A DNA stretch of 8,091 nucleotides, from the NCBI GenBank assembly GCA_023139255.1, contig JAGLNY010000218.1, positions 1-8,091 of the forward strand, read 5' to 3'. The stretch is from Spirochaetales bacterium (GTDB lineage Bacteria; Spirochaetota; Spirochaetia; JABMQR01). How positions within the stretch are numbered: position 1 is the stretch's first letter; the number at the start of each line of letters is the position of its first letter. The notes under the pieces are model-generated. The model saw only the letters and a program-made list of their open reading frames with translations. It did not search any database and was not told the origin of the DNA. Made by a program: the position numbers and the translations under genes. Below are positions 1-6,777 of the stretch, piece after piece.

Positions 1-721
1 GGAAGTGCTCAGGGTTTTTAATGCAAAAATTGAAAAAAATATTAACCATGATGACTGGCTGGCAAAAATAGCAGCATGGAAAATCAAGTACCCAATCCGG
101 ATTACCATAGAGAACAGAAGACCTAAAGAAATTATCTCCGCTGTTCATGATGTAACCGACAGCAAAGCTGTAATTGTTACCGAGGTTGGGCAGCACCAAA
201 TGTGGGTTGCTCAGTTCTATAAATTTTCTGAGCCGGATACATTTATCACATCAGGCGGGCTGGGAACCATGGGATTCGGGACGGGTGCAGCTATCGGTGC
301 ACAATTGGGAAGACCCGACAGGCGGGTGGTAAGTATAGCCGGTGACGGCAGTTTCCAGATGAACTGCAGCGAGATTGCGACTGCGGCCAAATTTAAAATC
401 CCGATTGTTGTCCTGATTATGAATAATCATACGCTTGGTATGGTACGTCAATGGCAGACACTTTTCTATGATGGAAGATATTCAGAGACCACGCTGGATC
501 ATGAAATTGACTGGGTGAAACTTGCCGAGGCTTTCGGGGCTGTGGGAATGAAAATGAGTGCTGCTGACGACCCGTCAGAGATTATCAGAAAAGCACTGGC
601 CGTCAACGGCCCGGTTGTTGTTGATTGTGAAGTTCCTATCGATGATATCGCGCTTCCTATGGTAGCTCCAGGAGCAGGAATTGAGGATGTAATACTCAGC
701 GTGGACCCGATATCTGATTGA
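1..721 (+). CDS. ilvB: Acetolactate synthase large subunit, C-terminal part (5' end outside window)
   Basis: This is the catalytic, ThDP-dependent subunit of acetohydroxyacid synthase. It condenses pyruvate with pyruvate or 2-oxobutyrate in the first common step of valine, leucine and isoleucine synthesis, in the cytoplasm. The frame is open from the first bases, so the GTG at 5 is probably internal rather than the start. About 239 residues of an expected 550-600 are present. Numbering from that GTG, the sequence shows the cofactor-proximal QHQMW (63-67), the TSGGLGTMGFG stretch (82-92), and the ThDP/Mg motif starting with GDGSFQMN (113-120) and ending with NN (140-141). The LGMVRQWQ segment (144-151) and a C-terminal PMVAPG also match the family. 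These are highly characteristic of AHAS rather than other ThDP enzymes such as pyruvate oxidase. No small regulatory subunit (ilvN) follows; a terminator lies 20 bases after the TGA stop. The identification is firm, while the symbol assumes the biosynthetic enzyme. Confidence 0.93.
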   Translation, partial: EVLRVFNAKIEKNINHDDWLAKIAAWKIKYPIRITIENRRPKEIISAVHDVTDSKAVIVTEVGQHQMWVAQFYKFSEPDTFITSGGLGTMGFGTGAAIGAQLGRPDRRVVSIAGDGSFQMNCSEIATAAKFKIPIVVLIMNNHTLGMVRQWQTLFYDGRYSETTLDHEIDWVKLAEAFGAVGMKMSAADDPSEIIRKALAVNGPVVVDCEVPIDDIALPMVAPGAGIEDVILSVDPISD

Positions 722-741
722 GGTTTTTACCTTGAGTGAAT

Positions 742-777
742 AACCGTTTGCGGGATCAAAACTGCAAACGGTTTTTT
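742..777 (+). terminator. Intrinsic terminator after ilvB
   Basis: A perfect 10-bp inverted repeat (AACCGTTTGC at 742-751 and GCAAACGGTT at 764-773) encloses a 12-base loop. It is followed by a T run (772-777). It sits 20 bases after the ilvB stop and would end + strand transcription before the convergent oppA. Confidence 0.9.
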
Positions 778-783
778 ATGCAC

Positions 784-812
784 AAAAAAGAGCTGCCCCG
801 AAAGGCAGCTCT
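784..812 (-). terminator. Intrinsic terminator after oppA
   Basis: A perfect 9-bp GC-rich stem (arms 789-797 and 804-812, AGAGCTGCC/GGCAGCTCT) has a 6-base loop. On the minus strand it is followed by a run of six T (784-789). It lies 21 bases past the oppA stop codon. With the ilvB terminator it forms a back-to-back pair isolating the two converging units. Confidence 0.9.
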
Positions 813-833
813 AAAAATAACAACTGTATCTTC

Positions 834-2438
834 TTATTTCAGATAGATAGTTTTTGTTGGGTGGTAGTCCATAACATTTACATGCCATCCGCCCCATACA
901 TCAAGATCAATCAGGTTGTTAGATGTGTAAAAATAAATCGGCATTACACCCATGTCTTCACCGATAAAGTAGGCTTCAGCTTCTCTAAGAACATCATACC
1001 GTGCTGTACCTGGTTCCATTCTTGCGGCTTTGTTTATTGCTGCATCAAAAGCTGCATTGCTGTACTGGCCGTCATTTCCACCGCCGCCTGTGATAAACAT
1101 GTCAAGGAATGTGTTAGGATCCGGATAATCTCCGATCCATCCGGCTCTGGCGATAACAAAGTCATGTTCACGTCTGGTTTTGAGGTAGGTTCCCCATTCC
1201 ATGTTGATTAGCTCAACATCGATTCCCAGGTTCTCTTTCCACTCCTGCTGAATGTACTCACCAATTTTTTTGTGACCTTCTGAGGTGTTATAGAGGATCT
1301 GGATGCCTTCCGGCCAGCCCTGTCCATTCGGGTAACCAGCATCAGCGAGAAGAGCTCTAGCTGTTTCAACATCTTCTTCAAAATAATTCCTTGTTGGAAA
1401 TCCAGCCATACCTGGAACCATAGCATAAGCAGGAAGCTGTCCGCCCTTGGTAATCAGATCAACAAGAGACTGTCTGTCAATAGCCATTGCCAGTGCTTTT
1501 CTTACACGTACATCGTCTATTGGAGGAGTAGTAGTTTCCAAGAGATAGTAGTAGGTGCCAAGATAAGGTGCATTATGGTAATCATCTCTTAATTTAACAG
1601 CATCCATCTGGTCTAGAGGAACGGTACCGTTCCAGTCTGCTTCGCCGTTCAGATACATATTGTGAGCAGTATTATTATCATCGATCGGAAGATATACAAC
1701 ACGATCAAGATTTACTGCACCTGCATCCCAGTATTTATCATTGGGAACTACAGAGAGGTACTCCTGGGGTTTCCACTCTTCCAGGATAAAGGGACCGTTG
1801 CAGACAAGATTTTCCGGCAGGGTCCATTCTTCACCGAATTTTTCGATTGCATGAAGGGGAACTACTGCAAAGGCATAGTGGGGAAGTGCATCCAGAACGT
1901 ATGGAAGAGGTCCAATAAGATCTATCTGGAATGTCATTTCATCAAGTGCCCTAATTTGCACTGCGTCAGCTTCAGCTTCGCCGCCGTTGTAAGCTGCTGC
2001 ACCTTCAATAAACATTGAGGGGAACCATGCATAGGGAGAACCTGTTGCAGGATCGAGTCCTCTCAACCATGAATCAACAAACTGCTGAGCGGTAATCTTA
2101 ACACCGTCAGTCCAGTACGCTTCACGGAGATGGAAGGTATAGGTCATACCGTCGTCTGAAACGTCCCAGGATTCAGCAAGTCCGGGAACAGCCAGAGCTG
2201 TTTCAGGATCATAAGTCGTAAGACCCTCAAACAGAGACATGTAAATACCATGCTCGGGAACACCTTCGACCAGATGCGGATCAATTGATTCCGGCTCTGC
2301 ACCGTTGTTGATAATAAATTCGCCGCCTGTGCGGCCCGCGTCTTCCACTAATGGTTCAACTGTTTCTTCTGCTGATTGAGCAAAAATAAAACCGGCTGAA
2401 ACAAGAAGACAGATGAGAATGATTAAAGTTTTTTTCAT
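834..2438 (-). CDS. oppA: Oligopeptide-binding periplasmic protein OppA (SBP family 5)
   Basis: This is the periplasmic solute-binding subunit of a peptide ABC importer; it would bind short peptides and deliver them to the OppB/OppC channel. The 534-residue length is normal for the family. The N-terminus is a classical signal peptide: KK, a hydrophobic stretch at about 4-17, and a likely signal peptidase I cleavage after FA (residue 20). The only cysteine there (residue 10) is not in a lipobox, so a lipoprotein is unlikely. The family-5 signature LAESWDVSDDGMTYTFHLR spans 87-105. GWIGDYPDPNTFLDMF at 433-448 matches the OppA region whose aspartate holds the peptide alpha-amino group in the E. 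coli protein; here D437 is the probable equivalent. The ATG at 2436-2438 is supported by AAGGAG six bases upstream. The gene has its own candidate promoter and terminator and is separated from oppBCDF by an opposite-strand gene. Peptide binding is well supported, but exact substrate (oligo-, dipeptide or other) cannot be read from the sequence. Confidence 0.92.
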   Translation of the reverse strand: MKKTLIILICLLVSAGFIFAQSAEETVEPLVEDAGRTGGEFIINNGAEPESIDPHLVEGVPEHGIYMSLFEGLTTYDPETALAVPGLAESWDVSDDGMTYTFHLREAYWTDGVKITAQQFVDSWLRGLDPATGSPYAWFPSMFIEGAAAYNGGEAEADAVQIRALDEMTFQIDLIGPLPYVLDALPHYAFAVVPLHAIEKFGEEWTLPENLVCNGPFILEEWKPQEYLSVVPNDKYWDAGAVNLDRVVYLPIDDNNTAHNMYLNGEADWNGTVPLDQMDAVKLRDDYHNAPYLGTYYYLLETTTPPIDDVRVRKALAMAIDRQSLVDLITKGGQLPAYAMVPGMAGFPTRNYFEEDVETARALLADAGYPNGQGWPEGIQILYNTSEGHKKIGEYIQQEWKENLGIDVELINMEWGTYLKTRREHDFVIARAGWIGDYPDPNTFLDMFITGGGGNDGQYSNAAFDAAINKAARMEPGTARYDVLREAEAYFIGEDMGVMPIYFYTSNNLIDLDVWGGWHVNVMDYHPTKTIYLK

Positions 2439-2444
2439 GTATTA

Positions 2445-2450
2445 CTCCTT
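2445..2450 (-). promoter_or_regulatory. Ribosome binding site of oppA
   Basis: AAGGAG on the minus strand lies six bases before the oppA ATG and fixes that start, giving the complete signal peptide. Confidence 0.8.
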
Positions 2451-2474
2451 ATAAAATAACTTTTTTCACTTATA

Positions 2475-2503
2475 AGAATACGCCCGAATTGAGAATTTTA
2501 CAA
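2475..2503 (-). promoter_or_regulatory. Candidate sigma-70 promoter for oppA
   Basis: On the minus strand, TTGTAA (2498-2503) and TATTCT (2475-2480) are separated by exactly 17 bases. Each matches the consensus at 4 of 6 positions. A T-rich tract lies just upstream (2511-2520) and could act as an UP-like element. It is placed about 40 bases before the oppA start, in the only intergenic gap available. This is inferred from sequence only. Confidence 0.5.
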
Positions 2504-2540
2504 GTAGAAATAAAAAAAAATAGATGATACAGTGTATGCG

Positions 2541-2544
2541 GGAG
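2541..2544 (+). promoter_or_regulatory. Ribosome binding site deciding the start of the small membrane protein
   Basis: GGAG, preceded by G, lies eight bases before the ATG at 2553. It favours that ATG over the GTG at 2532 and the nearby in-frame ATG at 2562. Confidence 0.6.
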
Positions 2545-2552
2545 TATTCCAT

Positions 2553-3128
2553 ATGCTGAAAATGAAAATTTTCCACCATAATAATCAAACTATTTCTTAT
2601 GAATTCAACCGTTTATACCGCATTTTTAACATGGTATTTGCTGTTTTAATTATGTTTGGAGCTTATCTGTACAGAGAAGAAGAGTGGTTCTCCTGGTTTT
2701 CTTTTCCGGTATTGGTTTCGTTGGTGCTGATCCTGACAGGGTTGTATCTGGATTCCTGGAGATTTGACAGCGGGAAAAAAATAATCATCACCAGATTCGG
2801 GATCCTGGGAATATATAAAAAAAAGATATACCAGTTTGATGATATTATTGGATTTTCACTTACGCATTTCTCAAAAGGATATCAGAAGGCGAGAGATGAA
2901 GGAAAGAGAAAACGGAGGAGTGAAATCCTTGTGTTCTCTGTTGTCTTTACATCCGGGGGGAAAAGAGATATCGAGATAATTAGAGAAACAAAATCCGGCG
3001 GGATGACGGAACTTAATGCTCAAACGATCGCTGAGTACTGTGGAAAGCCATTAACTAAAGACAGAGAAATGGACTCAAATTTGGGAACCCGTTTCGGTAA
3101 ATTTGGGAAGTTTTACCGGAGCAGCTAA
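2553..3128 (+). CDS. Hypothetical small membrane protein, two N-terminal helices and possible PH-like domain
   Basis: I do not recognise a named family with confidence. The protein has 191 residues when started at the ATG at 2553, which has GGAG (2541-2544) eight bases upstream. An in-frame GTG at 2532 lacks such a site. Two hydrophobic helices are visible at about 23-40 and 46-67, joined by a short acidic turn (REEEW). The following region starts with WRFDSGKKIIITRFGILG and then KIYQFDDIIGFSLTHF (residues 69-106), ahead of a basic segment (KRKRR) and more beta-type strands. That arrangement, two helices then a beta-rich soluble part, resembles small bacterial PH-domain membrane proteins, but this is a structural guess. 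The tail is repetitive and basic (GKFGKF). The gene sits on the + strand between oppA and oppF, divergent from the first and ending 22 bases from the stop of the second. No transporter role can be shown. Confidence 0.75.
   Translation: MLKMKIFHHNNQTISYEFNRLYRIFNMVFAVLIMFGAYLYREEEWFSWFSFPVLVSLVLILTGLYLDSWRFDSGKKIIITRFGILGIYKKKIYQFDDIIGFSLTHFSKGYQKARDEGKRKRRSEILVFSVVFTSGGKRDIEIIRETKSGGMTELNAQTIAEYCGKPLTKDREMDSNLGTRFGKFGKFYRSS
3091..3122. repeat. Inverted repeat at the 3' end of the small membrane protein gene
   Basis: A perfect 7-bp core (CGGTAAA at 3095-3101, TTTACCG at 3112-3118) extends to 11 pairs if wobble pairs are allowed (3091-3101 with 3112-3122). The loop is 10 bases. It lies inside the last codons of the gene, about 30 bases beyond the oppF stop in the other direction. 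There is no T run on either side, so it is not a standard intrinsic terminator. It may still slow polymerase or protect transcript ends in this convergent junction, or may just be coding sequence. Confidence 0.4.
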
Positions 3129-3150
3129 ATCAGAAAGTTAAGACAAAAAG

Positions 3151-4161
3151 CTATTCACCTTTTTTTCCATAAAGCCAGCAGGCAACCTGGTGTCCCTTAA
3201 CCAAATCTTTCATGGGTGGAATATGCGTTTTGCAATACTCCATTTTTTTCGGGCAGCGATCATAAAAATAGCACCCTATCCGCTCTTTGTCCGGGGATGG
3301 CACATCACCTTTCAGGATAATTCTTTTTCTATTTTTTTCAATTTGCGGATCAGGGATTGGCGCAGCGGACATAAGGGCCTGAGTATACGGATGCATTGGG
3401 TTTTTGTATAAAAGCACTGAGTCGGCAATTTCAACAAGCTTACCAAGATACATAACAGCAACCCGGTTGCTGATATATTCAATTACAGCCAGGTCATGCG
3501 CTATAAATACATAAGCAAGCCCGAACTCCTTCTGTAGGTCTTTCAATAAGTTGAGGATCTGTGACTGTATAGACACATCAAGAGCACTGACCGGTTCATC
3601 AGCAAGAATTATTTTCGGATTCAGGGCAAGGGCCCGTGCGATCCCTATACGCTGACGCTGTCCTCCTGAAAACTCATGTGGATACCTGTTTTTATAGAAC
3701 CTGGAAAGGCCAACTATTTCCATCAGTTCCTCGACCCGGTTCTCAATCTCTGTCTGGCTCATCTCCAGCAACCTACGTTTAACATAAATATTCAGGGGTT
3801 CAGAGATAATCGTTCTGACAGTCATCCTGGGATTGAGTGAAGCGTATGGATCCTGAAATACCATCTGGATATTTTTCCGCGTAGCAAGCAGTTCTTTTGT
3901 GGACATTTTTGTCAGATCTTTTCCCTCAAAGTAGATGTTTCCCTCAGTAACAGGATGCAGCTGTGCAATCGCACGGGCTGTTGTAGACTTTCCGCATCCT
4001 GATTCCCCGACTATCCCCAGGGTTTCACCCTCACGAACAGTGAAAGAAATACCATCTATGGCTCTTATCGCCCCAACTTGACGTTTGAACAAGACCCCAT
4101 CCTCAATAGGGAAGTGCAGTTTTACATCTTTTACTTCAAGCAGTGGTTGTTTGTTACTCAT
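3151..4161 (-). CDS. oppF: Oligopeptide transporter ATP-binding protein OppF
   Basis: This is one of two ATPase subunits that power the peptide importer at the inner face of the membrane. The 336-residue length is typical. All ABC motifs are intact: Walker A GESGCGKST (52-60), Q-loop Q103 in VFQDP, signature SGGQRQR (165-171), Walker B ILADE ending at E189, D-loop SALD (192-195) and H-loop H222. The QDPYASLNPRMTV form and the long N-terminal stretch before Walker A fit OppF/DppF more than OppD. The C-terminal oligo_HPY extension is present (NPMHPYTQAL at 254-263), with cysteines 297, 303, 310 and 328. The ATG overlaps the end of oppD by 8 bases, with AAGGAGG inside oppD about 8 bases upstream, pointing to translational coupling. 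It is the last gene of the operon, and no convincing intrinsic terminator follows it. Confidence 0.93.
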   Translation of the reverse strand: MSNKQPLLEVKDVKLHFPIEDGVLFKRQVGAIRAIDGISFTVREGETLGIVGESGCGKSTTARAIAQLHPVTEGNIYFEGKDLTKMSTKELLATRKNIQMVFQDPYASLNPRMTVRTIISEPLNIYVKRRLLEMSQTEIENRVEELMEIVGLSRFYKNRYPHEFSGGQRQRIGIARALALNPKIILADEPVSALDVSIQSQILNLLKDLQKEFGLAYVFIAHDLAVIEYISNRVAVMYLGKLVEIADSVLLYKNPMHPYTQALMSAAPIPDPQIEKNRKRIILKGDVPSPDKERIGCYFYDRCPKKMEYCKTHIPPMKDLVKGHQVACWLYGKKGE

Positions 4162-5161
4162 TTTCTGTTCCCTCCTTATCGAGGTATAACCAACAGGCTA
4201 CCTGCCGTCCTTTCTCAACCTCAGTTAACTGCGGGTACTTTTTCCGGCAGATATCCATTGCCTTATCACATCGAGGGTGAAAGGAGCAGCAGTCAGGTAA
4301 ATTTATCAAATTTGGCGGCTGGCCTTCTATCGAGAAGAGCTTTCCTCCGTTTGTTTTATCCATACGAGGGACAGAATTAATAAGCCCCTGAGTATAGGGG
4401 TGAAGCGGTTTCCCAAACAGAGAGTCGGTATCCGCCTTCTCGACAAACCGACCGGCATACATTACACAAACGTTATCACACATACCGGCCACGACTCCCA
4501 GGTCATGGGTGATCATGATCACAGCAGTGTGGAATTTCTGTGCAAGCTCTTTAATCAATTCAAGGATCTGTGCCTGGATGGTTACATCAAGTGCGGTTGT
4601 GGGTTCATCTGCAATAAGGATGTCCGCATTACAGCTTAAAGACATGGCGATCATAACCCTCTGCCGCATGCCGCCGGAAAACTGGTGAGGGTAGTCGTCA
4701 ACACGTTTTTCCGGAGCCGGGATGCCGACCAGTTCAAGCATCTCTATAGCTTTCTTTTTTGCCTCTGCCTTTGAAAGTGCCTGGTGAAGGACAATTGTCT
4801 CTACCATCTGTGTGGATATCCGTAGGAATGGGTTGAGGCTTGTCATAGGATCCTGGAAAATCATGGAAATACTGTTTCCACGGATACTTCTCATCTCGGC
4901 ATTGGATAATTTCAGGATATCCTTGTCCTTAAATAACACCTCGCCGCCGACTATTTTTCCGGGAGGTGAGGGTATGAGCCGCATTAAGGACAAATTGGTA
5001 ACTGATTTTCCACAGCCCGATTCCCCGACAATCCCAAGGGTTTGACCAATGAAAAGATCAAATGATACTCTCTCAACAGCCTTAACTATACCATCGTCAG
5101 TTTTAAAATATGTCTGTAGGTTCTTGACCTGCAGTACTGGTTTTTTTGTTGTATCACTCAT
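4154..5161 (-). CDS. oppD: Oligopeptide transporter ATP-binding protein OppD
   Basis: This is the second ATPase subunit of the importer, expected to form a heterodimer with OppF under the OppB/OppC channel. With the start chosen here it has 335 residues, typical of OppD/DppD. Motifs: Walker A GESGCGKS (46-53), Q-loop Q103 (IFQDPMTSLNP), signature SGGMRQR (162-168), Walker B ILIADE (181-186), D-loop TALD (189-192) and H219. The MRQRVMIAM variant of the signature region is typical of OppD. The C-terminal oligo_HPY part (LHPYTQGL) is followed by cysteines 291, 292, 298, 305 and 323. An earlier in-frame ATG at 5168-5170 is only one base from the AAGGAG (5172-5177), too close to be used. The ATG at 5159-5161 is ten bases away and gives the better start. 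The gene follows oppC by 14 bases and overlaps oppF by 8. Confidence 0.93.
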   Translation of the reverse strand: MSDTTKKPVLQVKNLQTYFKTDDGIVKAVERVSFDLFIGQTLGIVGESGCGKSVTNLSLMRLIPSPPGKIVGGEVLFKDKDILKLSNAEMRSIRGNSISMIFQDPMTSLNPFLRISTQMVETIVLHQALSKAEAKKKAIEMLELVGIPAPEKRVDDYPHQFSGGMRQRVMIAMSLSCNADILIADEPTTALDVTIQAQILELIKELAQKFHTAVIMITHDLGVVAGMCDNVCVMYAGRFVEKADTDSLFGKPLHPYTQGLINSVPRMDKTNGGKLFSIEGQPPNLINLPDCCSFHPRCDKAMDICRKKYPQLTEVEKGRQVACWLYLDKEGTENE

Positions 5162-5171
5162 GTATAACATT

Positions 5172-5178
5172 CTCCTTA
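5172..5178 (-). promoter_or_regulatory. Ribosome binding site of oppD, fused to the oppC stop codon
   Basis: On the minus strand the sequence reads TAAGGAG, in which TAA is the stop of oppC and AAGGAG is the Shine-Dalgarno of oppD. Its distance excludes the ATG at 5170 (1 base) and supports the one at 5161 (10 bases). A ribosome ending oppC would stop on top of the next initiation site. Confidence 0.7.
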
Positions 5179-6765
5179 CAGCTGGTTCTTGCTTTGCGGG
5201 TCAAACGCATCTCTGAGCCCGTCGCCGAGAAAATTCATTGCAAACAGGAACAATGACATGGCCATGGCCGGGAAAAGCAGACGCCAGGGGAATAGATTCA
5301 TTCCCTCCACAGCATCACCAATCAAAGATCCCCAGGAAGCATAGGGGGCTGAGACCCCAAGACCGAGAAAAGAGAGAAAAGATTCCAGCATAATAAAAGC
5401 CGGGACTCTCAGTGTAGAAAATACGATAATGACTCCCAGAGAATTTGGGACAAGATGCTTAAAAACTATTCGCCAGGTTGATGCACCCATAGATTGGGCA
5501 GCCTCGACAAATTCAGAATTTTTCAGGGAAATAATCTGACCCCGAACAACACGCGCAACAGTAAGCCAGCTTATGATCGCTAACGCAAAGAACAGGTTCA
5601 GAATATTTCGGCCAAAAACTGCCATCAGGATTATAACCATAAGCATATAGGGAAGGCCGTAGAGAACATCAACAACTCTCATGATTAAATAATCAGTTTT
5701 TCCGCCGATATAACCTGCTAGAGCGCCCAGAATAGTACCAATCAGTACACTCGTTATTGTACCTATAAAACCAATAGCGATGGATATCTGACCACCATAA
5801 ATAATTCTGGCAAGCATATCACGCCCGACATAATCGGTACCGAAGATATAAATACGTTCATGCTTTTTTGAGGCTTCCACTTTAAATGTGAAGTAGTCTG
5901 CCATATGTAAAGTAGTCTTTAGAGGGAATTCCACATCGCCGGCTTTAACAACTTCATCAAGTTCCTGCTGCGCAAAATCAATTGCAAAATTCACAATTTT
6001 ACCGTCGAGGTTCTCTTTCAGGTATCGATTGTATACAGACTCTCTCATTGCATTGAGATGAGTCGTAAGTAGAAGATCAAGCTCTTCAGCAGTGATATTC
6101 TCATTTTCGATCTGCAACTCTTTTCGAATCTGTTCATTAGCCTCTTTATGGGTTCTGTTCAGAATATCTTCTGCAGAAGTTCCAGTAAGCAGAGATAATG
6201 CTTCTGCAGTTTTCGGGACATCCAGTTTGTTTAAGGCTTTTGAGTCTCCGGCTGCATCAATATAATAGAGTGTTTTTATATCAAACAGGAGCTCTATTTC
6301 AACTTTTTCTTTCAAATTGTCAAAAATTCTCTGATCCGATGCACTAAGACTTACTGTTCCCATCTCTTTACCCAGATCATAATAAAAATCAAACTGCTGG
6401 TTTGGCTGCATCTTTTTTAATGCCGCTTTCTGTTCTGGAGTTGTCGTTACTGCCTGTTTTGTAGCGAATGCAAATAACTCTAAATCTTTTTTCTCAAGCA
6501 GTAGTTCTCCGGCAGTTTTAGTTAAAGAGGGCCTTAAATTCTGATGTTCAAGAATTATCTTTGTATGTGTATGGATCGGCAGAATAGGGGCAGCCAAGGA
6601 GAGAATGGCGTAGAGAGCAATTACCATTATGCTTATAACCGCCATTCTGTTTTTCTTAAGTCTTTTCCAGGCATCTTTAGTGAGACTGTTTCCCTTTATT
6701 TCCTGCTGGAATTCATTAGTTAATCCCTGCTCGTTTTCTTTTTCAATTTTTGTTGTGTCTGTCAT
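5176..6765 (-). CDS. oppC: Oligopeptide transporter permease OppC with a large periplasmic insertion
   Basis: This is one of the two channel-forming membrane subunits of the peptide importer. At 529 residues it is much longer than the usual ~300. A cytoplasmic N-terminus (1-39) leads into helix 1 (about 40-62). The conserved core resumes only at FGTDYVGRDMLARIIYG (308-324), the hallmark that in ordinary OppC follows helix 1 after a short loop. Further helices lie at about 328-350, 368-385, 388-405, 443-468 and 495-513. The EAA loop that contacts the ATPase is at 421-441 (EAAQSMGAS then KHLVPN). The C-terminus GDGLRDAFDP is typical. The extra segment (about 66-304) is charged, has no cysteine, looks largely helical and has no obvious membrane span; by topology it should face the periplasm. 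It is in frame, with no stop or frameshift. The ATG at 6765 has AGGAG six bases upstream. The core identity is sure, while the function of the insert is unknown. Confidence 0.92.
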   Translation of the reverse strand: MTDTTKIEKENEQGLTNEFQQEIKGNSLTKDAWKRLKKNRMAVISIMVIALYAILSLAAPILPIHTHTKIILEHQNLRPSLTKTAGELLLEKKDLELFAFATKQAVTTTPEQKAALKKMQPNQQFDFYYDLGKEMGTVSLSASDQRIFDNLKEKVEIELLFDIKTLYYIDAAGDSKALNKLDVPKTAEALSLLTGTSAEDILNRTHKEANEQIRKELQIENENITAEELDLLLTTHLNAMRESVYNRYLKENLDGKIVNFAIDFAQQELDEVVKAGDVEFPLKTTLHMADYFTFKVEASKKHERIYIFGTDYVGRDMLARIIYGGQISIAIGFIGTITSVLIGTILGALAGYIGGKTDYLIMRVVDVLYGLPYMLMVIILMAVFGRNILNLFFALAIISWLTVARVVRGQIISLKNSEFVEAAQSMGASTWRIVFKHLVPNSLGVIIVFSTLRVPAFIMLESFLSFLGLGVSAPYASWGSLIGDAVEGMNLFPWRLLFPAMAMSLFLFAMNFLGDGLRDAFDPQSKNQL

Positions 6766-6771
6766 GCTCTG

Positions 6772-6777
6772 CTCCTA
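6772..6777 (-). promoter_or_regulatory. Ribosome binding site of oppC, overlapping the oppB stop codon
   Basis: The minus strand reads TAGGAG: TAG is the stop of oppB, and AGGAG is the Shine-Dalgarno of oppC six bases before its ATG. This is the same arrangement as at the oppC-oppD junction. Confidence 0.7.

Noticed and set aside
861..1211. Open frames opposite oppA, such as 861-1211 and 1662-2018 on the + strand
   Set aside because: They are shadows of the oppA coding sequence, with no ribosome binding site or protein resemblance.
3145..3166. Weak hairpin AAAAAG/CTTTTT with a following T run between the convergent genes
   Set aside because: The stem is six pairs, almost all A-T, and the T run lies in oppF coding sequence. 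It is too weak to call a terminator.
6050..6570. The long OppC as a fusion artefact or frameshift joining two genes
   Set aside because: The frame is continuous, the helix before and core after the insert belong to one OppC, and there is no internal start with a ribosome binding site at the insert boundary.
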